Of a stretch of 64,000 nucleotides of DNA, positions 37,324 through 44,743 are shown piece after piece. Origin of the DNA: Chryseobacterium arthrosphaerae (GTDB lineage Bacteria > Bacteroidota > Bacteroidia > Flavobacteriales > Weeksellaceae); assembly GCF_001684965.1 (NCBI RefSeq), contig NZ_MAYG01000012.1:718188-782187 (forward strand). The letters run 5' to 3'. The notes beneath the pieces are model-generated. The model saw nothing but the letters and a program-made list of their open reading frames with translations, had not been told where the DNA came from and searched no databases. The first letter of the stretch is position 1, and each line of letters starts with the position of its first letter. A program made the position numbers and the translations under genes.

Positions 37324-37350
37324 AATTTTTATTATTTTAGCCTTACAATT

Positions 37351-38340
37351 ATGAGAGAAGTTTATTTCATTAAACAAAATAAAGAAAAATGGTTGGGAAT
37401 AGAACAGGTTATTGATGGGAAAGTAAAAAAAAATCCTGATGACCTGTCTTCGTTGTATATAAACCTGATCAATGATCTTTCTTTTGCCCAGACTTATTAT
37501 CCCAAAAGTAATACCACGGTCTACCTGAATCATCTGTCTTCTCAGATTTTTCAGAAGATCTACAAAACGAAAAGGGTAGAAGAAAACCGGCTGATTTATT
37601 TTTTCAGAACGGAAGTTCCTTTACTGGTATATCATTACCGGAGGTATCTGCTGTATGCTTTTCTGTTCTTTGCGCTGTTCACTTCTATTGGGGTGCTTTC
37701 TGCAATCTATGACAAAAGTTTCTTAACGGTCGCCATTCCCAATGGAGAATCCTATGTGAATGAAACCATAGAGAATATAAAAAAAGGAAATGCCGTTGCT
37801 GTATACGAAAGCGGTTCTACCTGGGGGAGTACGATAGGGATTATTTTCAATAATATTCAGGTAGGAGCGAAGTTATACATCTATGGAATTACGGGAGGAA
37901 TAGGAACTTTATTTGCATTGCTCTCCAATAGTGTCATGCTGGGGGCTTTTCAATACTTTTTTTATGACTACGGAGCTTTAAAAGACAGTGCCAGGGGAAT
38001 CTGGCTGCATGGAGTATTTGAAATCTTTGCAATGGTCATAGAAGCGATGTGCGGGTTGATTCTTGGGGCGTCTATTTTATTTCCCAGAACTTTTTCAAGA
38101 TTCAATTCTTTTAAAAAAGGATTTAAAGATTCATTTAAAATATTTCTCAGTACCGTTCCTTTCACAATTTGTGCCGGAATTATCGAAGGTTATGTTACCA
38201 GACATGCACTGAAGATGCCTTTGACCTTGAATCTACTTATTATTTTCGGATCCCTGGCAATCGTCATTTTTTACTATATTGTATATCCGTCTGTTGTCAA
38301 TAAAAAAACTAATAAACACATCAATGATACAATTTTATAA
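37351..38340 (+). CDS. Stage II sporulation protein M-like membrane protein
   Basis: From ATG 37351 the protein has 329 residues; a TTG-initiated form 12 codons longer is less likely. It has a soluble N-terminal segment of about 95 residues, then about six membrane helices, with the SpoIIM-type loop ITGGIGTLFALLSNSVMLGA and the C-terminal GFKDSFKIFLSTVPF. In non-sporulating Bacteroidota these proteins lead an operon of MoxR, DUF58 and DUF4129 genes. Their role is not known, though links to membrane remodelling and stress are proposed. The divergent RDD gene shares a very short promoter region. Confidence 0.85.
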   Translation: MREVYFIKQNKEKWLGIEQVIDGKVKKNPDDLSSLYINLINDLSFAQTYYPKSNTTVYLNHLSSQIFQKIYKTKRVEENRLIYFFRTEVPLLVYHYRRYLLYAFLFFALFTSIGVLSAIYDKSFLTVAIPNGESYVNETIENIKKGNAVAVYESGSTWGSTIGIIFNNIQVGAKLYIYGITGGIGTLFALLSNSVMLGAFQYFFYDYGALKDSARGIWLHGVFEIFAMVIEAMCGLILGASILFPRTFSRFNSFKKGFKDSFKIFLSTVPFTICAGIIEGYVTRHALKMPLTLNLLIIFGSLAIVIFYYIVYPSVVNKKTNKHINDTIL

Positions 38341-39286
38341 AAAAAGAGATTTCGGAACCTTCATCAGTGACAGTTTCAACTTCTTTAAACTCTATGGGAA
38401 AAACTATTTCAAGAGTTACCTGTTGATCAATGGTTTGCTGTTGATCTTAATGGTGGTCGTGCTTATCTTTGGATATAGAGAACTTTTTTCTCAGATTTTC
38501 GGATCCAACATGAATGGTGATACCTATTATTTTGAAAGGTATTTTTCTGAGAACGCAGGAATGTTGATTGCAGTTGCTTTGCTTACATTTCTGATTTTTA
38601 TGATACTTGCCATAGTCAGTTATCTGTTCCCGGTTTTTTATCTTAAAAGAATTGCACAGGGAGCCAATACCATAAAGACCGATGAAATTGTAGGGGATTT
38701 TAAAAAGAACGCCGGAAAAATAGTCAAGTTGTGGATTGGTCTGATTTTTATTGTCACTCCATTAGCTTTTTTCCTGATAGGATTTTCCTATATCCTGATA
38801 TTTCTGATTATAGGATTTTTCCTGATATTCCTTATTTACCCTACATTATTCAATGTCGTTACATTTCTGATGTATGATTACTTCAATTCGGACAGAAGAT
38901 TTTTTGAAAGCCTGAGTTATTCTATACGGGCGCAGTTCTCCTATCCGAACGGAAGAGAGAAATCTCCTTACTGGAAGTATTGGGGAGGATCCATCATCAT
39001 GATTACCATCATCTCCATCATTTCTTCGGTATTTACTTATATTCCGCTTATTTTCTTTTACGGAGCTGTACTGACCTCCACACCGGACGGTAAGTTTGAG
39101 CAGAATCCTTTTACGGGTACTGTAGGAATTATATTTTTCGTATTTTATGGAATTTCTATGCTGTTATCATTCTTTCTTTCCAATCTTATGTATGTGAATG
39201 CAGGACTGATGTATTACGACAGCAGAACAGATCTTCACCAGAAAGTAGAACTTGAAGAAATAGATACCATCGGGATCAATGAATAG
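38324..39286 (+). CDS. Polytopic membrane protein of the MoxR/DUF58 operon
   Basis: The 320-residue protein starts at ATG 38324 and overlaps the SpoIIM gene by 17 bases; the 15-codon longer start is rejected. It has about five membrane helices with long aromatic-rich stretches and a hydrophilic C-terminal tail (LYHDSRTDLHQKVELEE-like charged end). The N-terminal segment MIQFYKKRDFGTFISDSFNFF is the conserved feature. No named family was recognised. It overlaps the next gene by eight bases, so coupling is tight. Confidence 0.78.
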   Translation: MIQFYKKRDFGTFISDSFNFFKLYGKNYFKSYLLINGLLLILMVVVLIFGYRELFSQIFGSNMNGDTYYFERYFSENAGMLIAVALLTFLIFMILAIVSYLFPVFYLKRIAQGANTIKTDEIVGDFKKNAGKIVKLWIGLIFIVTPLAFFLIGFSYILIFLIIGFFLIFLIYPTLFNVVTFLMYDYFNSDRRFFESLSYSIRAQFSYPNGREKSPYWKYWGGSIIMITIISIISSVFTYIPLIFFYGAVLTSTPDGKFEQNPFTGTVGIIFFVFYGISMLLSFFLSNLMYVNAGLMYYDSRTDLHQKVELEEIDTIGINE

Positions 39287-40067
39287 GATTTTTTTCATAC
39301 TGTTTTTTCTCTCCCTTGGGCTCATTCACGCTCAGGATAACGGACCTGTGGAGAATGATCTTGTAGACTCTCTCTATACCACCGGACACTACAGGAATAT
39401 GCTGCGTGCCGATTCGGTATTGGTTAAAAATCCGGTTTCAGAAAATGTGGTTTATCCGAAGCAGTTCAGGGAAAATGTTCCGTCAAGGTATAAAGGCAAC
39501 GAATTTGATTATTCGGTGTCAAAGCCTAAGGAATCTTTCGGAAAAAAACTGATGCGGAAGATAAACCAACTGCTGCAGAGTATTTTCGGAGAAACAGCAT
39601 TTACAAAATCTCTGGAATTTACCGGATTGCTTATTCGCCTGTTTGTTATTATTCTCGTAGGATTTCTGCTTTATTTTATCATCAGGTATATTCTTGGGAA
39701 AGACGGAAACTTCATTTTTGGAAAGAAAAACAAAAAACTGGATCTGAATGTGGAAGAGCTCCATGAAAATATCCATGAGATTAATTTTCCAGAAAGTATA
39801 GCCGGATTTGAACATGCAAGAGATTACCGTTCAGCAGTACGCTATCAGTTTCTGTTCATCCTGAAAAAGCTAAGTGATAAAAAGCTGATCACCTGGAATC
39901 CGGAGAAAACCAATAAAGATTATGCCGCAGAACTGAAAGCCGGCCATCTTAAACAGGAATTTTCAGATCTTTCCTATATTTTCGATTATGTCTGGTATGG
40001 AGAATTCAATATCGAAGAACAGAGTTATCTGAAATTTAAAAACAAATACCAGGCATTTAAACCTTAA
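39279..40067 (+). CDS. DUF4129 domain-containing protein
   Basis: The 262-residue protein has a signal peptide or first helix (FFILFFLSLGLIHAQ), a segment of about 90 residues outside, one membrane helix (about 110-132), and a C-terminal DUF4129 domain (about 160-255) with DYRSAVRYQFLFILKKL and ELKAGHLKQEFSDLSYIFDYVWYGEF. In other bacteria DUF4129 is found in transglutaminase-like proteins and near DUF58/MoxR genes. The role is not known. It is followed ten bases later by the DUF4350 gene. Confidence 0.85.
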   Translation: MNRIFFILFFLSLGLIHAQDNGPVENDLVDSLYTTGHYRNMLRADSVLVKNPVSENVVYPKQFRENVPSRYKGNEFDYSVSKPKESFGKKLMRKINQLLQSIFGETAFTKSLEFTGLLIRLFVIILVGFLLYFIIRYILGKDGNFIFGKKNKKLDLNVEELHENIHEINFPESIAGFEHARDYRSAVRYQFLFILKKLSDKKLITWNPEKTNKDYAAELKAGHLKQEFSDLSYIFDYVWYGEFNIEEQSYLKFKNKYQAFKP

Positions 40068-40077
40068 CCCATCAACC

Positions 40078-41235
40078 ATGAACAAAACTTTCAAAATATA
40101 TGCTGTAATCTTCATCATTGTGATGATTATTCTGGCGTTGCTTGAAGTTAATAAAAAAGAAACCATCAACTGGCGTAAAAATTTCGATATTCATGAGAAA
40201 TCTCCTTTTGGCCTTTTTGTTTTCAATAATGAAGCAAAAACCCTCTTCAAGAATAACCTGAAGAGAATGGAGCTGGCTTCTTACGAATATTATAGCCGGA
40301 ATCAGAAAGATCTTCACAATATATTGGTTATCGAAAATGAATTGGATGGAGCATCTTGGAAGAAAATTCTGGAACAGGTTTCAAAAGGGTCTGATGCAAT
40401 GCTGATGGTAAGCCGTATGCCGAAAGAAGTTTCAGACAGTATAGGATATTATGATTCCGAAATATCATTTGAAGAAGAAAATGTACTGAAACTTACAGAT
40501 AAGAAATATCAGAATGATTTTATTAAATTAGATAAACTCCCGTCAGGAAGAGGATTCTCGTTTATTAAACCCGGAGTTCAGGTACTGGGAAAAACGGTAG
40601 AAAAAAGAAATACAGATCAGGCAAACTTTATTAAAGTGAAATTCGGAAAGGGAAATATTTACGTTCACAGCGAACCTCTTTTTCTTACCAATTACTACCT
40701 TTTGAAACCCGGAAATATAAAATATGCACAGGATGTATTCTCTTATCTTCAGGATAGGGAAACCCTGTGGTTTGTAAAAAGTAGCAGCAAAGAATCCCGT
40801 TTCTTTATGAGATTCATACTCTCAAAGCCGGCCTTGAAATATGCGTGGTGGGTTTTATTGGGAGGGCTGGTATTATTTATCTTTTTTAATGCCAAAAGAA
40901 AGCAGAGAATAGTGCCGGTAATAGAACCTTTGAAAAATACATCACTGGAATTTGTAAAAAGCATTGGAAATCTTTATCTTCAGGAAGGTGATTTTCATGA
41001 TATGATGGCGAAGAAAGCTCAGTATTTCCTGAATAAGGTAAGGATGGAGCTACTCATCGATACCCAGAATCTGGATGATGAATTTGCCAAGAAGCTCCAG
41101 CTGAAGACAGGAAAACCTATGGAAATGATCAATGAAGCTATTCATCTTATTAAAAAAGCCCAGGATCCTTACGCCGGAGTAATGAAAGAAGACCTTGTAA
41201 GGATCAATAAACTGCTTGATGAAATTTTAAAATAA
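40078..41235 (+). CDS. DUF4350 domain-containing membrane protein
   Basis: The 385-residue protein has one N-terminal helix (about 7-22), a soluble domain in which FGLFVFNNEAKTLFKNN and LVIENELDG mark the DUF4350 fold, and a second helix at about 256-273. The cytoplasmic C-terminal part is highly helical and charged. It probably links a periplasmic sensor or scaffold to the MoxR/DUF58 partners. Standard order for this block in Bacteroidota is DUF4129, DUF4350, MoxR, DUF58, as seen here. Confidence 0.82.
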   Translation: MNKTFKIYAVIFIIVMIILALLEVNKKETINWRKNFDIHEKSPFGLFVFNNEAKTLFKNNLKRMELASYEYYSRNQKDLHNILVIENELDGASWKKILEQVSKGSDAMLMVSRMPKEVSDSIGYYDSEISFEEENVLKLTDKKYQNDFIKLDKLPSGRGFSFIKPGVQVLGKTVEKRNTDQANFIKVKFGKGNIYVHSEPLFLTNYYLLKPGNIKYAQDVFSYLQDRETLWFVKSSSKESRFFMRFILSKPALKYAWWVLLGGLVLFIFFNAKRKQRIVPVIEPLKNTSLEFVKSIGNLYLQEGDFHDMMAKKAQYFLNKVRMELLIDTQNLDDEFAKKLQLKTGKPMEMINEAIHLIKKAQDPYAGVMKEDLVRINKLLDEILK

Positions 41236-41243
41236 AACAACAA

Positions 41244-41290
41244 AGAGTCCCAACGGGACGATTTAACAAAAGATAGGGCACCGTCCTATT
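41244..41290. repeat. Double-hairpin intergenic repeat, copy A
   Basis: Hairpin 1 is GTCCC-AAC-GGGAC (41247-41259). After a 12-base linker containing ATTTAAC, hairpin 2 is GATAGGGC-ACC-GTCCTATT (41272-41290). A second copy at 51403-51447 has different stem bases but paired changes. It sits between the DUF4350 and MoxR genes inside an operon. Confidence 0.65.
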
Positions 41291-41305
41291 AAAAAAATAA
41301 AAATT

Positions 41306-42337
41306 ATGGAAAACCTTGATAACCCAAACACAGAAAATCAAACTTCTATAAATCTTAATAAAAGCGAAGATCAGTTTCAGTCCAGAATAGATATGATCGA
41401 ACTCCGTGCAAGCCTTGATAAGGTAAAAGCTGAGATCGGAAAGGTCATTGTGGGACAGGAGAGCATGATCGAGCATCTTTTGGCTGCCTTACTTTCAAAT
41501 GGACACGTCCTTATTGAAGGTGTGCCGGGAGTAGCCAAAACAATTACAGCAAAATTATTGGCAAAGACCATTGATGTAGGATTCAGCAGAATTCAGTTTA
41601 CACCGGATCTGATGCCTTCTGATATTTTGGGAACCTCAGTTTTCAGTGTAAAGAACTCGGAGTTTGAATTTAAAAAAGGACCTATCTTTTCCAATTTCAT
41701 ATTGATTGATGAGATCAACAGATCGCCGGCCAAAACTCAGTCTGCCTTGTTTGAAGTCATGGAAGAAAGACAGATCACAATGGACGGCACCCGGTATATC
41801 ATGGAAGATCCGTTCCTTGTTATTGCCACTCAAAACCCCATAGAACATGAAGGAACTTACAGACTTCCTGAAGCCCAGCTGGACCGTTTCCTGTTCAAAA
41901 TCAATGTCGGATATCCTAACCTTCAGCAGGAAATTGCGATCATAAAAAATCAGCATGAAAGCAAAAAAGAAGATAAAACCGAAGGAATCAATCATGTCAT
42001 CACAGCAGAACAGCTGAAAAACTATCAGCACTTGGTAAAAGAAATTGTTGTGGAAACACAGCTGATGGAATATATTGCTAAAATTATTATCAACACAAGG
42101 GAAAACCAGTTTTTATACCTGGGAGCTTCTCCAAGAGCCTCATTAGCTCTTCTTACCGCTTCAAAAGCCTTTGCAGCGTTAAGAGGAAGAGATTTTGTAA
42201 CCCCTGAAGATATTAAAGAAGCGAGCTATGCTGTCCTGAGACACAGAGTAATTGTTTCTCCTGAAAGAGAAATGGAAGGTCTTACAGCAGATGAAATCAT
42301 ACGCCAGATTTTAGAAGGAATAGAGATTCCAAGGTAG
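41306..42337 (+). CDS. MoxR-family AAA ATPase
   Basis: The 343-residue protein carries the AAA motifs GVPGVAKT (Walker A), FILIDEINRSPAK (Walker B), EERQITMDG (arginine-rich sensor region), IATQNPIEHEGTYRLPEAQLDRF (sensor 1 and arginine finger), and the C-terminal lid with SPRASLALL. MoxR chaperones remodel or assemble partner proteins, usually VWA/DUF58-type proteins; a DUF58 gene lies downstream. The N-terminal 30 residues are a low-complexity charged extension. Confidence 0.93.
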   Translation: MENLDNPNTENQTSINLNKSEDQFQSRIDMIELRASLDKVKAEIGKVIVGQESMIEHLLAALLSNGHVLIEGVPGVAKTITAKLLAKTIDVGFSRIQFTPDLMPSDILGTSVFSVKNSEFEFKKGPIFSNFILIDEINRSPAKTQSALFEVMEERQITMDGTRYIMEDPFLVIATQNPIEHEGTYRLPEAQLDRFLFKINVGYPNLQQEIAIIKNQHESKKEDKTEGINHVITAEQLKNYQHLVKEIVVETQLMEYIAKIIINTRENQFLYLGASPRASLALLTASKAFAALRGRDFVTPEDIKEASYAVLRHRVIVSPEREMEGLTADEIIRQILEGIEIPR

Positions 42338-42340
42338 TAG

Positions 42341-42365
42341 ATAATAGGAAACAGGTGATAGTGAA
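42341..42365. repeat. TAGATAA-AACAGGTGA type short repeat
   Basis: A tract of the form TAGATAATAGGAAACAGGTG resembles one before nadD (about 26832-26847, TAGATAACAGGTAACAGG). Both occur in spacers between genes and may be members of one dispersed short repeat family. Confidence 0.35.
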
Positions 42366-42397
42366 TTCCAATTTAATTAAAGTACACAATATTACGT

Positions 42398-42748
42398 ATG
42401 GCAAATTTTAAAGAACTTTTAGTTTGGCAGAAATCGATTGATTTTGTTACTGAAATTTATAGGATTACTGAAACATTTCCCAAAACCGAAGTCTACGGAT
42501 TAATATCACAAATCAGAAGAGCCGCTGTTTCTATACCATCCAACATTGCTGAAGGAAACTCAAGAAGAAGTAAACCTGATTATCTGCAATTTTTAAAAAT
42601 ATCAAGGGGCAGTTGTGCAGAAGTAGAAACACAATTAGTAATTTCAAAAAATCTCGGGTTTTTAAATGAAGATGACTATTTGCAACTAAATCAGGAAATT
42701 ATAGAAATATCCAAAATGTTGAACGGACTCATTAGTTCCTTACAATAA
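42398..42748 (+). CDS. Four-helix bundle protein (23S intervening-sequence-encoded type)
   Basis: The 116-residue protein has the highly conserved AVSIPSNIAEGNSRRSKPDY motif, with FLKISRGSCAEVETQL and four amphipathic helices. Family members occur in rRNA intervening sequences and as accessory proteins near diversity-generating retroelements, and are scattered in Bacteroidota intergenic sites. Here the gene is inserted between MoxR and DUF58, which are normally adjacent. It is flanked by short repeats on both sides, and it has A/T-rich flanks. It is therefore a recent insertion candidate. Confidence 0.85.
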   Translation: MANFKELLVWQKSIDFVTEIYRITETFPKTEVYGLISQIRRAAVSIPSNIAEGNSRRSKPDYLQFLKISRGSCAEVETQLVISKNLGFLNEDDYLQLNQEIIEISKMLNGLISSLQ

Positions 42749-42794
42749 TAATGAATGTGAAAAAGCTAATAAACGACCATCTAAAACCTTTCAT

Positions 42795-42818
42795 CTGCAA
42801 CCTGCCACCTGCCACCTA
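42795..42818. repeat. Heptanucleotide-period tract upstream of the DUF58 gene
   Basis: CTGCAAC, CTGCCAC, CTGCCAC, CTA are consecutive 7-base units just before the ATG at 42823. The tract directly follows the four-helix-bundle gene. Confidence 0.5.
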
Positions 42819-42822
42819 AAAA

Positions 42823-44145
42823 ATGAAAAACTTATACATCAATACACGTTTCTTCTTTACGCTCATCGGAGTGGGCGTGTTGTATGTTCTGGCATTTTTC
42901 TTTCCGGTCCTGATGTGGGGAGCCCACATTGTCCTGTTGATCTGCTTCCTTGCGGCTATGGTAGATTATCTGCTGCTTTTTAATCAGAAGAATGCCCTGC
43001 AGGCCCAGAGGATATTACCGGAAAAACTGTCTAATGGTGACGAGAATTTTGTGAAAATTGATATCAAAAACAATTACAGTTTTACAGTTACTACAAGAAT
43101 CATTGACGAGATCCCGTTCCAGTTTCAGAAAAGGGACTTCTCCATTGAGAAGAAGATAGATTCCGGGGCCAATACCCTTTTTCAATATACATTAGTACCC
43201 AAAGAAAGAGGTGAATACCATTTTGGAGGCTTGAATATCTATGCTTCCTCGCCTTTGGGATTCGTTTCAAAAAGGTATACTTTTCAGAAAGATGCGGCAT
43301 TGCCTGCTTATCCTTCATTTATCCATCTCAGAAAATATGAACTGATGGCTTTGCAAAGCGAATTTCTGATGGGAGGGATCAAGAGAGTCAGAAAACTGGG
43401 GCATACCATGGAATTTGAGCAGATCAAAGATTATGTTCCTGGTGATGATATCAGAACCATCAACTGGAAAGCGACCTCTAAAGCCAATCGTCTTATGGTC
43501 AACCAGTTTCAGGATGAAAAATCACAACGTATTTTTATGCTGATTGACAAGGGCAGAACAATGAAAATGCCTTTCAACGGGTTGAGCCTTCTGGATTATT
43601 CAATCAATGCTGCTATGGCATTGTCACATATTATTATTCGAAAGGGAGACAGGGCAGGGATGATGACCTTCTCCAAAAAAGCAGAGAATAAAATTGCAGC
43701 CGATAATAAATCGGGACAGCTGAAAAAAATATCAGAAGCGCTTTATAATATTAAAACCGATTTCTTTGAAAGTGATTTCAACCGTTTGTATCAGGATGTA
43801 AAATATTCCGTCAATCAAAGAAGTCTTATCTTACTTTTTACCAATTTTGAAACGCTGGATGGGCTTAACCGCCAGTTGAAATACCTTCGTGGAATTGCTA
43901 AAAACCATTTACTGGTAGTCGTATTCTTCAAAAACGCTGAACTGCAGACCCTGATCAACAAAAATCCTGAAAATATGCAGGAAATCTATGACGAGATTGT
44001 TGCTGAAAAATTCGAATTCGAAAAAAAACTGATCATTCAGGAACTCCGTAAATATGGAATTTATACCGTATATACGCTTCCTGAAAATTTAAATATCGAT
44101 GTTATCAATAAATATTTGGAAATAAAAGCTAGAGGAATTTTATAA
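42823..44145 (+). CDS. DUF58 domain-containing protein
   Basis: The 440-residue protein has two N-terminal membrane helices (about 10-28 and 33-50), a beta-rich extracytoplasmic or cytoplasmic region, and the DUF58 core with DYVPGDDIRTINWKATSKANRLMVNQF (about residues 205-231). The C-terminal half folds as a von Willebrand A-like domain. The DUF58 core is the usual substrate or partner of MoxR ATPases in envelope and stress functions. Order and spacing imply it belongs to the MoxR operon in spite of the inserted gene. Confidence 0.9.
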   Translation: MKNLYINTRFFFTLIGVGVLYVLAFFFPVLMWGAHIVLLICFLAAMVDYLLLFNQKNALQAQRILPEKLSNGDENFVKIDIKNNYSFTVTTRIIDEIPFQFQKRDFSIEKKIDSGANTLFQYTLVPKERGEYHFGGLNIYASSPLGFVSKRYTFQKDAALPAYPSFIHLRKYELMALQSEFLMGGIKRVRKLGHTMEFEQIKDYVPGDDIRTINWKATSKANRLMVNQFQDEKSQRIFMLIDKGRTMKMPFNGLSLLDYSINAAMALSHIIIRKGDRAGMMTFSKKAENKIAADNKSGQLKKISEALYNIKTDFFESDFNRLYQDVKYSVNQRSLILLFTNFETLDGLNRQLKYLRGIAKNHLLVVVFFKNAELQTLINKNPENMQEIYDEIVAEKFEFEKKLIIQELRKYGIYTVYTLPENLNIDVINKYLEIKARGIL

Positions 44146-44150
44146 CTTTG

Positions 44151-44240
44151 CAATAAGCAATAAGCAATAAGCAATAAGCAATAAGCAATAAGCAATAAGC
44201 AATAAGCAATAAGCAATAAGCAATAAGCAATAAGCAATAA
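44151..44240. repeat. Tandem heptanucleotide repeat CAATAAG before osmC
   Basis: The unit CAATAAG occurs 12 times perfectly from 44151 to 44234, and a 13th, six-base partial copy (44235-44240) overlaps the first base of the osmC ATG. It fills almost the entire space between the DUF58 stop codon and the osmC start. The repeat includes TAA stop codons in the sense orientation in every frame. Repeat number could change by slippage and alter osmC translation initiation or spacing. Confidence 0.95.
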
Positions 44241-44659
44241 TGAAAATAACACTTAACAGAATAAACGACGACTTTTTATTTGAATGCACAAACTCCCAGG
44301 GGAATTCTATCCTTTTGGACAATACTTCTCAGCCGGGAGCAAAAGGAGTTTCTCCGATGGAAAGCGTACTGATGGCAGTAGCAGGATGCAGCGGGATTGA
44401 TGTGGTTTCTATTTTAAAGAAGCAGCGTCAGGAGATCAGAAGCTTTCAGGCGGAAGTAGAAGGAGAGAGAGTGCAGGTAGATGATGCGAAACCTTTTAAA
44501 TCAATCACTGTGAAATTCCTTTTAGAAGGTGAAATTGATCCTAAAAAAGCATTGAAAGCTGCAGAGCTGTCTTTTGAAAAATACTGTTCCGTATCAAAAA
44601 CATTGGAACCGAATGTAGAAATCGGCTACGAAGTCTATGTGAACGGAGAGAAAATTTAA
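44240..44659 (+). CDS. OsmC/Ohr family protein
   Basis: The 139-residue protein has OsmC family motifs: GVSPMESVLMAVAGCSGIDVVSILKKQRQ with the first conserved Cys, and SFEKYCSVSKTL with the second, where the pair acts in thiol-dependent reduction of organic peroxides. The closest subgroup is the shorter YhfA-like or OsmC-like group. The ATG at 44240 abuts the tandem heptanucleotide repeat, with no usual leader between the repeat and the start. The downstream terminator is at 44680-44710. Confidence 0.88.
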   Translation: MKITLNRINDDFLFECTNSQGNSILLDNTSQPGAKGVSPMESVLMAVAGCSGIDVVSILKKQRQEIRSFQAEVEGERVQVDDAKPFKSITVKFLLEGEIDPKKALKAAELSFEKYCSVSKTLEPNVEIGYEVYVNGEKI

Positions 44660-44679
44660 TCTCTTACTTAAAAAATAGA

Positions 44680-44711
44680 AAAAGCCGGATGTTGATCCGG
44701 CTTTTTTATTA
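44680..44711 (+). terminator. Terminator of the osmC gene
   Basis: AAAAGCCGGAT (44680-44690) pairs with ATCCGGCTTTT (44695-44705) over a four-base loop, followed by TTTATT. It also contains a run of A on the opposite side, so could terminate the convergent glycosidase gene. Confidence 0.85.
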
Positions 44712-44738
44712 CTCATTACTGATTATTTATTACTCATC
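44708..44738. repeat. Degenerate heptanucleotide-like TTACT tract
   Basis: TTATTACTCATTACTGATTATTTATTACTC is an imperfect array of 7-base-like units built on ATTACT, between the osmC terminator and the glycosidase stop codon. It resembles the CATTACT tract at 63872-63906. Confidence 0.35.
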
Positions 44739-44743
44739 ATTCA

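Noticed and set aside
37324..37533. Longer start for the RDD protein
   Set aside because: The extra 70 residues overlap the divergent SpoIIM gene and have no family match; ATG 37323 gives the usual RDD N-terminus.
44151..44240. CRISPR array
   Set aside because: The unit is seven bases with no spacers, so it is a simple tandem repeat.
44061..44322. Minus-strand frames made of repeated LLIAYCL units
   Set aside because: These are translations of the CAATAAG tandem repeat and not genes.
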